Shown piece by piece: positions 34,541 to 43,766 of a DNA stretch of 64,000 nucleotides. The stretch spans positions 186,001-250,000 of the forward strand of contig NZ_JAMFLZ010000002.1 in assembly GCF_023502325.1 (NCBI RefSeq), in the 5' to 3' direction. The notes under the pieces are model-generated. The model made no database searches. It worked only from the letters and a program-made list of their open reading frames with translations, and was not told the origin of the DNA. The position numbers and the translations under genes were made by a program. The number at the start of each line of letters is the position of its first letter. The stretch's first letter is position 1. This DNA comes from Wocania_A spongiicola (GTDB lineage: Bacteria; Bacteroidota; Bacteroidia; Flavobacteriales; Flavobacteriaceae).

Positions 34541-35413
34541 ATGTTTTATACATATATCAATAAAAAACAAATCATATTTTTAAGTATTGCTATCTTTTTT
34601 ACGTTACAAAATTTTCCTCAAACTATGGAAACCATAAATTTATGGACAGATCAAGTACCTAATGAAATAAATGAAAAACACCATGCTGTTCAAACTTCTG
34701 ATACTAGTAATAATGTTATTAGGTTGACAGATGTTACTAACCCTATTTTAGAAGTTTATAAACCGGATAATGCAAAGAATAATGGTGCAAGTATTATTGT
34801 TTGCCCAGGTGGAGGTTATCAAATTTTGGCAATCGATTTAGAGGGCTATGAAATTGCAAAATGGTTGAATACATTAGGTTTTACAGCATTTGTATTGCAG
34901 TATAGAGTTCCAGATAATCGTTTAGGGGCTTTAAATGATGTACAGAGAGCTATTAGAATTGTGAGAAGCAAAGCAAAAGATTATAATTGTAATCCAGAAA
35001 AAATAGGCGTTTTAGGTTTTTCAGCAGGTGGAAGCTTATCTGCAAGAGCATCAACCAATTTTGATAAAAAAACTTATAAAAAAACAGATACAATTGATGA
35101 AAATTCTTGTAGACCAAATTTTACTGTTCTTATTTATCCAGCCTATTTAAGTACAGGTGAAAACAATTCCATCTCGCCAGAATTGTCTATTACAAATCAA
35201 ACGCCTCCTATGTTTATATTTGCAACTACAGATGACGCTTACTCAAATAAAGGTTCTTTGGTTTTGTCAAACGCACTTATGGAAGCTAAAAGACCAGTTG
35301 AATTACATGTATTGCCATCAGGAGGACATGGATATGGTTTAAGAAAAGGAAATGCAGCTGCTGAAACATGGCCTGTTTTAGCTGAAAAATGGCTTATGAA
35401 CATCATTAAATAA
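34541..35413 (+). CDS. Exported alpha/beta hydrolase (esterase/lipase-like)
   Basis: 290 residues with a signal peptide (to about residue 27). The oxyanion region is VCPGGGYQI and the nucleophile elbow GFSAGGSLSARA has the catalytic serine. The Asp and His follow in ATTDDAYSNKGS and SGGHGYGL. It resembles the BD-FAE/xylan esterase type. It is divergent from the cyclophilin gene and 14 bases from the NUDIX gene. Confidence 0.88.
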   Translation: MFYTYINKKQIIFLSIAIFFTLQNFPQTMETINLWTDQVPNEINEKHHAVQTSDTSNNVIRLTDVTNPILEVYKPDNAKNNGASIIVCPGGGYQILAIDLEGYEIAKWLNTLGFTAFVLQYRVPDNRLGALNDVQRAIRIVRSKAKDYNCNPEKIGVLGFSAGGSLSARASTNFDKKTYKKTDTIDENSCRPNFTVLIYPAYLSTGENNSISPELSITNQTPPMFIFATTDDAYSNKGSLVLSNALMEAKRPVELHVLPSGGHGYGLRKGNAAAETWPVLAEKWLMNIIK

Positions 35414-35427
35414 TCACTTTTAATTAA

Positions 35428-36069
35428 ATGAATTTCGAAGATTTTTTAACAGCTATTTCCAAAATAGAAAATATATCACTACCAGCCGAAGCATCTCACT
35501 TTAAAATGGTACCACCGTTTCGCCAGGAGTTATTACGGCGCCAAAGAAAAGCAATTAAAGATGCTAAAAAAGCAGGTGTTTTAGCATTGTTTTATCCAGA
35601 TAAAAGCCAGAAAACAACACTGGTTTTAATTTTAAGAAAAACTTATAATGGTGTGCATTCCGCTCAAGTTGGGTTTCCTGGAGGGAAGCTGGAAGATCAA
35701 GACAAATCGTTACAAGATGCTGCCGTTAGAGAAACATTTGAAGAAGTAGGTGTTCCAATTCAAAACATTAAGGTTGTTAAACAATTATCTGAAGTTTATA
35801 TTCCTCCAAGTAATTTTCATGTACAGCCATTTATTGGAATTTCTGAAAGCACACCAGAATTTGTTAAGCAAGACAATGAGGTAGAAGCTATTATTGAGAT
35901 TGATTTACTGCATTTTTTGGATGATAATCAATTAGTTACAAAAACTGTTACAACATCGTATAGTATAGATGTTGAAGTGCCAGCCTTTAAGTTAAATAAT
36001 TATATTGTTTGGGGAGCAACAGCTATGATGCTTAGCGAAATTAAAGACATGTTAAAACAAATGCTATAG
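35428..36069 (+). CDS. CoA-type NUDIX pyrophosphatase
   Basis: 213 residues. The NUDIX box is complete (GGKLEDQDKSLQDAAVRETFEEVGV, about residues 86-110). HSAQVGFPGG just before it is the UPF0035 motif of coenzyme A pyrophosphatases (NudL/YeaB), which cleave CoA and its derivatives into phosphopantetheines and 3',5'-ADP. Length and motif order are normal. Probably cotranscribed with the esterase and followed by the acyltransferase gene. Confidence 0.92.
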   Translation: MNFEDFLTAISKIENISLPAEASHFKMVPPFRQELLRRQRKAIKDAKKAGVLALFYPDKSQKTTLVLILRKTYNGVHSAQVGFPGGKLEDQDKSLQDAAVRETFEEVGVPIQNIKVVKQLSEVYIPPSNFHVQPFIGISESTPEFVKQDNEVEAIIEIDLLHFLDDNQLVTKTVTTSYSIDVEVPAFKLNNYIVWGATAMMLSEIKDMLKQML

Positions 36070-36121
36070 TTTGCAAGATTTATTACATTTGTTGCAACTA
36101 ACTAATTTTGACGTGTGATTT

Positions 36122-36919
36122 ATGGGATTATTTAAAAGGAATCCATTCGGACATATTCTTATTGTAAAAAAATGGCTCATAAGAATTCTTGGAGTTATGA
36201 CTCATCGACGCTTTCGCGGCTTTAATGAGTTGCAAATAGAAGGTTCAGAAATTATAAAAACCTTACCTGATACTAATGTTCTATTTATTTCAAATCACCA
36301 AACCTATTTTGCTGATGTCGTATCTATGTTTCATGTGTTTAACGCAAGTTTAAGCGGGCGTACAGATTCCATAAAAAATGTAGGTTATTTATGGAACCCT
36401 AAGCTTAATATATATTATGTAGCTGCAAAAGAAACCATGAAAGCAGGGTTGTTACCAAAAATATTAGCCTATGTAGGTTCGATAAGTATAGAGCGTACTT
36501 GGAGATCTGAAGGAAAGGATGTTAACCGTCAAGTAAAAATGAGTGATATTTCTAGTATAGGAAAAGCATTAGATGATGGTTGGGTTATTACATTTCCGCA
36601 AGGAACAACTACACCTTTTAAGCCTATACGTAAAGGAACTGCGCATATAATTAAGCGCTATAAGCCTATTGTGGTGCCTATTGTTATTGATGGGTTTAGG
36701 CGATCATTTGATAAAAAAGGACTCCGTATTAAAAAGAAAAATATTCTTCAAACTTTTGAAATAAAAGAGCCTTTAGAAATTGATTACGATAATGAGACTA
36801 CAGACGATATTGTAAAAAGAATAGAATACGCTATAGAACAACATCCGTCGTTTTTAAAAGTGATTCCTCAAAAAGAGTTAGAAGCTCAAGAAGAATTAAA
36901 TAAAAAGCGAGAGTGGTAA
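36122..36919 (+). CDS. PlsC-like acyltransferase with altered motifs
   Basis: 265 residues, overall layout of 1-acyl-glycerol-3-phosphate acyltransferase. The catalytic H-X4-D motif is replaced by NHQTYFAD, giving H-X5-D, and the FPEGT motif reads FPQGT (in TFPQGTTTPFKP). An IPF-type basic region (GTAHIIKRYKPIVVPIVIDGF) follows. No signal; a short hydrophobic segment at the N-terminus suggests a membrane interface. The changed spacing suggests a divergent acceptor or donor, or a reduced role in phospholipid synthesis. The family is clear, the substrate not. Confidence 0.82.
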   Translation: MGLFKRNPFGHILIVKKWLIRILGVMTHRRFRGFNELQIEGSEIIKTLPDTNVLFISNHQTYFADVVSMFHVFNASLSGRTDSIKNVGYLWNPKLNIYYVAAKETMKAGLLPKILAYVGSISIERTWRSEGKDVNRQVKMSDISSIGKALDDGWVITFPQGTTTPFKPIRKGTAHIIKRYKPIVVPIVIDGFRRSFDKKGLRIKKKNILQTFEIKEPLEIDYDNETTDDIVKRIEYAIEQHPSFLKVIPQKELEAQEELNKKREW

Positions 36920-36923
36920 TTTA

Positions 36924-38129
36924 ATGGTTTCTACTAAAGATAATAATAGAATACATGTAGTTGATGCTTTGCGAGGTTTGGCTATAGTTTCAATAATGTT
37001 ACTGCATAACCTCGAACATTTTGATGTGTATTTTTTGCCAGAAAACTTCCCAGATTGGTTAGTGAAATTAGATAAAATGGTTTGGGATAGTTCCTTTTTT
37101 ATGTTTGCAGGAAAGTCTTATGCTATGTTTGCGTTGCTTTTTGGATTAACATTTTTTATTCAAACAGATAATCAAGCTAAAAAAGGCAAAGATTTTAGAC
37201 CTGTTTTTGCATGGAGACTCGTTTTGTTATTAGTTTTTGGGATTATAAACTCTGCGTTCTATCAAGGTGATATACTTACCATATATGCCGTGATAGGGTT
37301 TTTACTTATTCCTTTCGCTCGTTTAAATAATAAAGTAGTTTTAGGTGTTGCAATTATTTTATTATTGCAACCTATAGAAATTGTTAGATTATTACAGGCT
37401 ATTGAAAACCCAGATGCTGTTATTGGAAACCCAGAGTCTTGGGCTTATTTTGGCAAAATGGATGAGTATATAAAAGATGGCTCATTCATTAATACTGTTA
37501 AAGGGAATTTAACCAATGGTAAAATAGCAGTGCTAAAATGGAGTAACGAGAATGGTCGTTTTTTACATATTTTATCGTTATTTCTATTTGGTATGTTAGC
37601 TGGTAGAAAAAAGCTTTTTAAGCCATCTGTAGAGAGTAATAAGTTTTGGACAAAAGCATTAGTAGTTTCAAGTATAGCTTTTGTTGTTTTGTATGTGTTT
37701 CAAAAAAATGTAGACAATATATTTGTTAGTGAAGTAATTCGTCGTCCTTTAAAAACTATTGAGACTTCATGGACGAATCTTTCATTTATGGTGGTGTTAG
37801 TATCTGGTTTTGTTCTTTTATTTCAAAAGAAAGCTTGGAATAAAGTTTTAAGAGCTTTATCACCTATAGGAAAAATGAGCCTTTCAAATTATATACTACA
37901 ATCTATTATAGGTTCTACTTTATATTACGGTTTTGGTTTTGGGCTTTATAAATATACAGGAGCAACGTATAGCTTTTTAATAAGTATTGTGCTTTCTGTT
38001 TTAATTGGATATTTTTCTTATTGGTGGATGAAAAACAATAAACGTGGCCCTTTAGAAACGATTTGGCATAAAGCAACATGGGTATTTTCAAAGAAACAAA
38101 CCAATAAAAATACTAACGCTTATATTTAA
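36924..38129 (+). CDS. DUF418 membrane protein
   Basis: 401 residues with about ten membrane helices. RIHVVDALRGLAIVSIMLLHN is the N-terminal motif shared with acyltransferase-3-like families, and the C-terminal IGKMSLSNYILQSIIGSTLYYGFG is characteristic of DUF418. Function unknown. It starts four bases after the acyltransferase stop and is convergent with the surface protein gene; nothing notable is seen in the short gap. Confidence 0.87.
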   Translation: MVSTKDNNRIHVVDALRGLAIVSIMLLHNLEHFDVYFLPENFPDWLVKLDKMVWDSSFFMFAGKSYAMFALLFGLTFFIQTDNQAKKGKDFRPVFAWRLVLLLVFGIINSAFYQGDILTIYAVIGFLLIPFARLNNKVVLGVAIILLLQPIEIVRLLQAIENPDAVIGNPESWAYFGKMDEYIKDGSFINTVKGNLTNGKIAVLKWSNENGRFLHILSLFLFGMLAGRKKLFKPSVESNKFWTKALVVSSIAFVVLYVFQKNVDNIFVSEVIRRPLKTIETSWTNLSFMVVLVSGFVLLFQKKAWNKVLRALSPIGKMSLSNYILQSIIGSTLYYGFGFGLYKYTGATYSFLISIVLSVLIGYFSYWWMKNNKRGPLETIWHKATWVFSKKQTNKNTNAYI

Positions 38130-38181
38130 TCACTAATATTTTGAAAATCATAACTTTCTATTATCTATTTCTATGCTAAAT

Positions 38182-39459
38182 TTAAAGTTTGATGATTTTT
38201 TTGAATATTTTTCCATGGTTAGTTGTGTTGATACTTACTAAATACATGCCAGTAGAAAAATTTTCAATATTAATTTTTCTGTCAGAATTGCGTATATCTT
38301 TGATTAAGAAACCTTCAGTGTTATAAATCTTAATACTTTCAATAATTAGCTTTGAGTTTCCTTCAATAAAAAAAATGTTTTCAGACGGATTTGGATAAAG
38401 CATTACCTTTTGAAGTTTTGACTTATTTAGATTTAATAAAGTACATTTATTAACAACTTCTAGTTCTGTAGTACAACCAGTAGAATTACCAGAAATTGAT
38501 GATGGATTACCTTTATTTAAATACTCGCAAATATTAGGTTCCTCACATACAGAAAGATTTATATTGTCTTGTATGTATAAATGAAATATTGTTGTATACT
38601 CTATGTTTGATAAGGCTGAAATGTCAACAAGATTCGGCATATTGCCAAAAACACCAAGATATCCATTTAGAGAAATAACAGAATCTAAACCATCTAAGGA
38701 TTGCATTTTGTTATTATCAGAGATATTAATGGCTCCAATAGTTTTTACGGCTTCCAGACCATTAAGATTAATCATTTCATTATTATTAAATATTCTGAGG
38801 GTAATTCCGATAGATGTTACATCATTTAAACCTGTTAAATCTTTTAAAAGATTACATTGTTCAATGTTTAGAGAGCCGCTAACTGTATTTAGATTATTCA
38901 ATCCATTAAAATTCTCTAAATTATCATTGAAGAATGATGCAAAATTGTTTACAGCTGTAACAGATTCTAAACCTATGAAATTCTTCAATTTAGGACAATT
39001 TGAAACTGTTAAATTGCTTACAGTTGTTAAATTGCTTAACCCTGAAAAGTTTTCTAACAAATCATTCAACCTTATATCTAACTCACCAGTAGTTTTCAAG
39101 GAATTTAATCCATTAAAATTTAAAATGGAATTATTCCCAGTAATGCTTAATTTATTTCCTATAGTTTCAATATTATCTAGCCCAGTTAAGCTTGAAATAT
39201 TAGAATTTCCAAAAATATATAAATTACCACTTATGCTGGTTAAAGAACTCAAACCGCTAAGGTTATTTATTAAACTTGTTACCATAGGAATATCTCCTAT
39301 AGTTAATGAACCACTTAAATTAGTACATCCAGGGTAATTAGTTGCGAAATTATCAATATCTGCTTGAGTTTTTAAAACTATATCACTATTTGGACATTGG
39401 GAGAAAGCATGAGTAAAAGTGATTAAAAAGAAAAAGGTTGAAAAGAATATTTTGCCCAT
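38182..39459 (-). CDS. Leucine-rich receptor-L-like surface protein with T9SS sorting domain
   Basis: 425 residues. A signal peptide (1-20) precedes a long series of repeats of about 24 residues (e.g. LTGLDNIETIGNKLSITGN, FNGLNSLKTTGELDI) that form a receptor-L-domain-like solenoid. The C-terminal ~70 residues (VMLYPNPSENIFF...YLVSINTTNHGKIFKKIIKL) are a type A sorting domain of the type IX secretion system, so the protein is probably exported to the surface. A ligand is not known. The repeats make the opposite strand look open, but that frame is a shadow. Confidence 0.9.
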   Translation of the reverse strand: MGKIFFSTFFFLITFTHAFSQCPNSDIVLKTQADIDNFATNYPGCTNLSGSLTIGDIPMVTSLINNLSGLSSLTSISGNLYIFGNSNISSLTGLDNIETIGNKLSITGNNSILNFNGLNSLKTTGELDIRLNDLLENFSGLSNLTTVSNLTVSNCPKLKNFIGLESVTAVNNFASFFNDNLENFNGLNNLNTVSGSLNIEQCNLLKDLTGLNDVTSIGITLRIFNNNEMINLNGLEAVKTIGAINISDNNKMQSLDGLDSVISLNGYLGVFGNMPNLVDISALSNIEYTTIFHLYIQDNINLSVCEEPNICEYLNKGNPSSISGNSTGCTTELEVVNKCTLLNLNKSKLQKVMLYPNPSENIFFIEGNSKLIIESIKIYNTEGFLIKDIRNSDRKINIENFSTGMYLVSINTTNHGKIFKKIIKL

Positions 39460-39633
39460 AATGATGAATTAAATTATGAATTAAAAGTAATTATTATTCT
39501 CTAAAAGGGGTGCGGGTTTTTATTTTTTTTCAAAATACTTTTGATAGTTAATAACTCCTAGTAATTCTACTTTAAAAAGCATTAGTAAATCCTTATTTTG
39601 CAACTTCTTTAAGGAAATATAAGTATTAAATCA

Positions 39634-41925
39634 ATGAAGGTTTGTATTGCCGAAAAACCAAGTGTAGCAAGAGAAATAGCAACTGTGTTAGGTGCTAATA
39701 CTAAACGCGATGGTTATTATGAAGGTAATGGCTATGCTATTACCTATACCTTTGGGCATTTATGTACCTTAAAGGAGCCTAACGATTATAAACCTTATTG
39801 GAAAAGCTGGGATTTGAATAATCTACCGATGCTCCCTGAAAAATTTGAAACCAAAGTGGTAGCAAATTCAGGTATTCAAAAGCAGTTTAATATTGTAAAA
39901 AGTTTATTTGATAAAGCAGACGTAGTTATAAACTGCGGTGATGCAGGTCAAGAAGGAGAACTTATCCAGCGTTGGGTGATGAATGAAGCAAATTATAAAG
40001 GTGAGGTGAAACGTTTATGGATTTCCTCATTAACTACTGAAGCTATCAAAGAAGGTTTTCAAAATTTAAAACCAGCTTCAGATTATGACAATTTATATTA
40101 TGCAGGATTTTCTAGAGCCATAGGAGATTGGCTTTTGGGCATGAATGCTACCAGATTATATACTGTTAAGCACGGTGGCTATAAACAGGTGCTATCTGTA
40201 GGTCGTGTGCAAACACCAACGTTAGCTATAGTTGTAAACCGATTTAAGGAAATTGAATACTTTAAACCGCAACCCTATTGGGAGTTGCAAACACTTTATA
40301 AAGATACACTTTTTAGTTACGAAGAGGGGCGTTTTCTTAAAAAGGAGGACGGTGAAGCTTTAGCTAATAAGGTAGAGGAAAGCGAATTTGAAATAGATTC
40401 TATTACCAAAAAGAAAGGGAAAGAATATGCACCCAAACTGTTTGATTTGACTGGTTTGCAGGTGTATTGTAATACTAAGTTTGGTTTTTCAGCAGATGAA
40501 ACGCTTAAAATTGTACAGAAGTTATACGAACAAAAAGTCGTGACTTATCCAAGAGTAGATACTACATTTCTGCCTAATGATGTATATCCTAAAGTTGCAG
40601 GTATTCTTCAAAAATTGACAAACTATTCAAAGTTAACTCAACCACTTTTAGGGAAACCTATTAAAAAATCAAAGAAAGTGTTTAATGATAAAAAAGTAAC
40701 CGATCATCATGCTATAATACCAACAGGGATGCAAATCAATTTGCAATATAATCAACAACAAGTTTACGATATTATCGTAAAACGGTTTATCGCGGTTTTT
40801 TATGATGATTGTACAGTATCCAATACTACGGTTTTAGGAAATGCAGCAAAAGTAGTTTTTAAAACTACAGGAAAAGAAATTTTAGAGAAAGGTTGGAGAC
40901 TTGTCTTTGAAAATTCGAATAAAAAAGAAAAAGAATCTGGGATTTTACCAACGTTTGAAAAGGGAGAAAAAGGACCTCATGAGCCATCGTTTTTAGAAAA
41001 AGAAACCAAACCACCAAATCAGTTTACCGAGGCTTCTTTGTTGCGTGCTATGGAAACTGCTGGTAAACAGGTTGACGATGAAGAGTTGCGTGATTTAATG
41101 AAAGAAAATGGTATTGGTAGACCATCAACTCGTGCCAATATTATTGAAACATTATTTAAAAGAAAATATATAAAACGTAATAAAAAACAGGTGTTGCCAA
41201 CAGTTACAGGTATTCAGTTGATTGAAACTATTCAAAATGAACTATTAAAATCTGCTGAATTAACAGGGTCTTGGGAAAAACAATTAAAAGATATTGAGAA
41301 AGGTGAATTTAGCGCGAGTGCATTTATAAGAAATATGAAACGAATGGTTGATGCTTTAGTGTACGAAGTGAGAAGTGAGACAAAACGCGCTAACATATCT
41401 CAAGCTACAGTAATAAAAAATAGAACTGCAAAAGCAGCAGTTAAAAAGACGATAGGTATAACTGTTGAAGGCTGCCCTAAATGCAAAAAAGGAACCCTTA
41501 TTAAAGGCAAAACGGCTTATGGGTGTAGTGCGTATAAGTCTGGATGTAATTTTGTATTGCCTTTTGATTTTAATGGTAAAAAAATTTCAGAAAAGCAGTT
41601 TATAAGACTACTTCAAAAAGGAAGCACCGTTAACTTAAAAGGTTTTAAAACAGATTCTGGGAAGGTTGAAGGTTTAATTCGTTTTGATGATAATTTTAAA
41701 CTAAAATTAGAACCTAAAAAGACTTCTGTAGAAACGAAAACTAAAGACTTATTTTGTCCGAAGTGTAAAAAAGGAACAGTTATAAAAGGAAAAACAGCTT
41801 ATGGCTGCAGTGACTATAAATCGGGATGTGATTTTAAAATGACTTTTGAAGCTGTAAGAACTAAAATAAATGGGCAAACACCAACAAGAGAACTTGTGTA
41901 TAGTATTTTGAATGGAAACATCTAA
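39634..41925 (+). CDS. topB: DNA topoisomerase III
   Basis: 763 residues. Toprim: VCIAEKPSVAREIATVLGA and CGDAGQEGEL. The catalytic tyrosine is in VVTYPRVDTTFLP, and GRVQTPTLAIVVNRF is present. Two zinc-ribbon repeats lie near residues 613-645 and 707-738 (CPKCKKGT...KTAYGCSAYKSGC and its copy). It relaxes negatively supercoiled DNA and decatenates. It overlaps the pseudouridine synthase gene by 14 bases, so the two are co-transcribed. Confidence 0.95.
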   Translation: MKVCIAEKPSVAREIATVLGANTKRDGYYEGNGYAITYTFGHLCTLKEPNDYKPYWKSWDLNNLPMLPEKFETKVVANSGIQKQFNIVKSLFDKADVVINCGDAGQEGELIQRWVMNEANYKGEVKRLWISSLTTEAIKEGFQNLKPASDYDNLYYAGFSRAIGDWLLGMNATRLYTVKHGGYKQVLSVGRVQTPTLAIVVNRFKEIEYFKPQPYWELQTLYKDTLFSYEEGRFLKKEDGEALANKVEESEFEIDSITKKKGKEYAPKLFDLTGLQVYCNTKFGFSADETLKIVQKLYEQKVVTYPRVDTTFLPNDVYPKVAGILQKLTNYSKLTQPLLGKPIKKSKKVFNDKKVTDHHAIIPTGMQINLQYNQQQVYDIIVKRFIAVFYDDCTVSNTTVLGNAAKVVFKTTGKEILEKGWRLVFENSNKKEKESGILPTFEKGEKGPHEPSFLEKETKPPNQFTEASLLRAMETAGKQVDDEELRDLMKENGIGRPSTRANIIETLFKRKYIKRNKKQVLPTVTGIQLIETIQNELLKSAELTGSWEKQLKDIEKGEFSASAFIRNMKRMVDALVYEVRSETKRANISQATVIKNRTAKAAVKKTIGITVEGCPKCKKGTLIKGKTAYGCSAYKSGCNFVLPFDFNGKKISEKQFIRLLQKGSTVNLKGFKTDSGKVEGLIRFDDNFKLKLEPKKTSVETKTKDLFCPKCKKGTVIKGKTAYGCSDYKSGCDFKMTFEAVRTKINGQTPTRELVYSILNGNI

Positions 41926-42496
41926 AACACACCGTCATTTCATAATCTATAAACCCTACGGTTATCTGAGTCAGTTTAAAAGTCATGATTCTAAACAGCA
42001 ATCAAAGAAGTTTCTAGGGAATCTTTATAATTTTCCTGAAAATGCTATGGCTATAGGTCGTTTGGACGAAAAATCAGAAGGGTTATTGCTCATTACTACT
42101 GATGGTAAAATGAGTTATTTTGTAAATAGTCAAAAAGTAGAAAAAGAGTATTATGCACAGGTTGATGGCGCTATTTTCGAGAAAGCTATAGAGCAATTAA
42201 AATGCGGTGTAGAAATTGGTTTTGATGGTAAAAAATATCAAACCAAGCCTTGTAAGGTTGTTAAGCTAAATCAAACTCCAAATTTACCTACACGCTCACA
42301 AAAAATTAGAGATGATAGACATGGTCCAACATCTTGGGTATCAATAACATTAAACGAAGGTAAGTTTCGACAAGTTCGGAAAATGACATCTGCTGTTGGA
42401 TTCCCTACATTACGTTTAGTTCGCGTTAGAGTAGGGGATATTCATTTAAATCAAATGCAAGCAGGTGATGTTGTGGAAGTTGATAAATTCTTTTAG
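41912..42496 (+). CDS. rluE: RluE-like rRNA pseudouridine synthase
   Basis: 194 residues of the RsuA/RluB/E family. GRLDEKSEGLLLITTDG contains the catalytic aspartate and EGKFRQVRKMTSAVGFPTLRLVRVRVG the substrate-binding motif. The short length and absence of an S4 domain match RluE, which modifies U2457 of 23S rRNA in E. coli; the exact target here is inferred. It overlaps topB at its start. At its end its stop overlaps the stop of the convergent gene by three bases (42494-42495 shared). Confidence 0.87.
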   Translation: METSKTHRHFIIYKPYGYLSQFKSHDSKQQSKKFLGNLYNFPENAMAIGRLDEKSEGLLLITTDGKMSYFVNSQKVEKEYYAQVDGAIFEKAIEQLKCGVEIGFDGKKYQTKPCKVVKLNQTPNLPTRSQKIRDDRHGPTSWVSITLNEGKFRQVRKMTSAVGFPTLRLVRVRVGDIHLNQMQAGDVVEVDKFF

Positions 42497-43134
42497 ACTT
42501 CTAGTTTTTTGAGCTCTTTATAATTTTTGTTTAAGCGTTTTAATAAGATGCCGTAAACCAACCAATAAAAGAAAAGAAGAAGACCAATAGCAGCTGCTAA
42601 TAGTAGTACAGTTGCAATAATAATACCTGTATAAAACTTAAAAGCCTCTCCGTTTGCCGCAGCTTGATTTACTTGGTCTATTACTTGCTGATCTCTATCA
42701 AACTCTAAAAACAAAACAACTATAGTAGATATAACTAGATAAATTAAATTGAATGCAACATATTGCTTTACGGTTTTTCTTGTTTTTAAAATATTCTCCA
42801 TTAAAATTTTGGCATTATCTGTTACCGAAATTGTTTTATAGTTTTTGAAAAACAAATAGAAAAAATAACCTAGAATAATATAACCGGCTATCATTAAAGG
42901 GATTAAAACAGCGTCTGCGTCGTACTGGTTAAAGCGTTTCATACTTTCAGTATCTTTTAAGAAAAAAGAAATAAAAGTCCAGAAAGCAAATTCTAGCAAG
43001 CTTATAATAAATATCCATTTTACGATGGAAGACGATTTTTTTAAAATCATCTTATAAATTTCATTGTAAGATAATTTTGGAAAATTATTATCATCTTTTT
43101 TCCAATCTTTTTTTAATAAATCTAATTCATCCAT
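42493..43134 (-). CDS. Membrane protein, probable partner of the ECF sigma factor
   Basis: 213 residues, a short acidic N-terminus (MDELDLLKKDWKKDDNNFP) and four membrane helices. It lies four bases after the ECF sigma factor, so it is a candidate anti-sigma regulator; no classical zinc anti-sigma motif is visible. The N-terminal segment may bind the sigma factor, by analogy only. Confidence 0.7.
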   Translation of the reverse strand: MDELDLLKKDWKKDDNNFPKLSYNEIYKMILKKSSSIVKWIFIISLLEFAFWTFISFFLKDTESMKRFNQYDADAVLIPLMIAGYIILGYFFYLFFKNYKTISVTDNAKILMENILKTRKTVKQYVAFNLIYLVISTIVVLFLEFDRDQQVIDQVNQAAANGEAFKFYTGIIIATVLLLAAAIGLLLFFYWLVYGILLKRLNKNYKELKKLEV

Positions 43135-43138
43135 AGTA

Positions 43139-43633
43139 TTACGGATTTAATATGGTTTTAAGTTTTGTTTTAATTCTGTTCATTTTCACACGTGCATTCA
43201 CTTCACTAATACCCAAGGTTTCACTTATTTCTCTATAATCTTTGTCTTCTAAATACAAGAAAACAAGTGCTTTTTCAATATCATTTAATTGATGTACCGC
43301 CTTATAAAGCACTTTTAATTGCTGCTCTTCAGTATCATCATAATCTTCTGCCTTTATTTTAAACTCTACACCTTCAAAATTTTGTGTATTTATACGTCGT
43401 TTTGATTTTCTGTAAAGTGTTATAGCGGTATTCAAACCTACACGATACATCCAAGTACTAAACTTAGCATCACCACGAAATTTCGGGTAAGCTTTCCAAA
43501 GTTGTATTGTTATTTCTTGAAATAAATCATTATGAGCATCATAATTATTAGTATACAAACGGCATACTTTATGTATAATGTTTTGATGCTTTTCTAGCAA
43601 TTCAACAAAGCTATGTTCAAGTTCTTTATTCAA
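43139..43633 (-). CDS. ECF RNA polymerase sigma factor
   Basis: 164 residues. Region 2 has DLFQEITIQLWKAYPKFRGDAKFSTWMYRV, and region 4 LVFLYLEDKDYREISETLGISEVNARVKMNRIKTKLK. The start is TTG 43633; an in-frame stop lies four codons upstream and there is no nearby ATG. The gene is divergent from the NDH-2 gene. The neighbouring membrane protein probably controls it. Its regulon is unknown. Confidence 0.9.
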   Translation of the reverse strand: MNKELEHSFVELLEKHQNIIHKVCRLYTNNYDAHNDLFQEITIQLWKAYPKFRGDAKFSTWMYRVGLNTAITLYRKSKRRINTQNFEGVEFKIKAEDYDDTEEQQLKVLYKAVHQLNDIEKALVFLYLEDKDYREISETLGISEVNARVKMNRIKTKLKTILNP

Positions 43634-43731
43634 TTTGATGGTTTAGTTATAAGGTAAGTAGCTTAAATATTTAAAAAGTTACAATTAGCTTAAAATAATA
43701 TTTAAAAGTAGTGTATAAATTGGTTATATAG

Positions 43732-43739
43732 TATCTTTG
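43732..43739 (+). promoter_or_regulatory. Predicted -7 box of the NDH-2 gene
   Basis: TATCTTTG matches TANNTTTG. It overlaps the upstream ATG of the longer frame (43737), which supports 43767 as the true start of the dehydrogenase. A -33 TTTG is not obvious. Confidence 0.45.
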
Positions 43740-43766
43740 TGTTATAATATTTTTAGACCCTTTTTT

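Noticed and set aside
38603..39337. Long open frame of 244 codons on the plus strand, opposite the leucine-rich surface protein
   Set aside because: It mirrors the repetitive Leu/Asn-rich coding sequence of the real gene, is rich in Phe, Pro and Lys in an unnatural pattern, and has no domain or start context.
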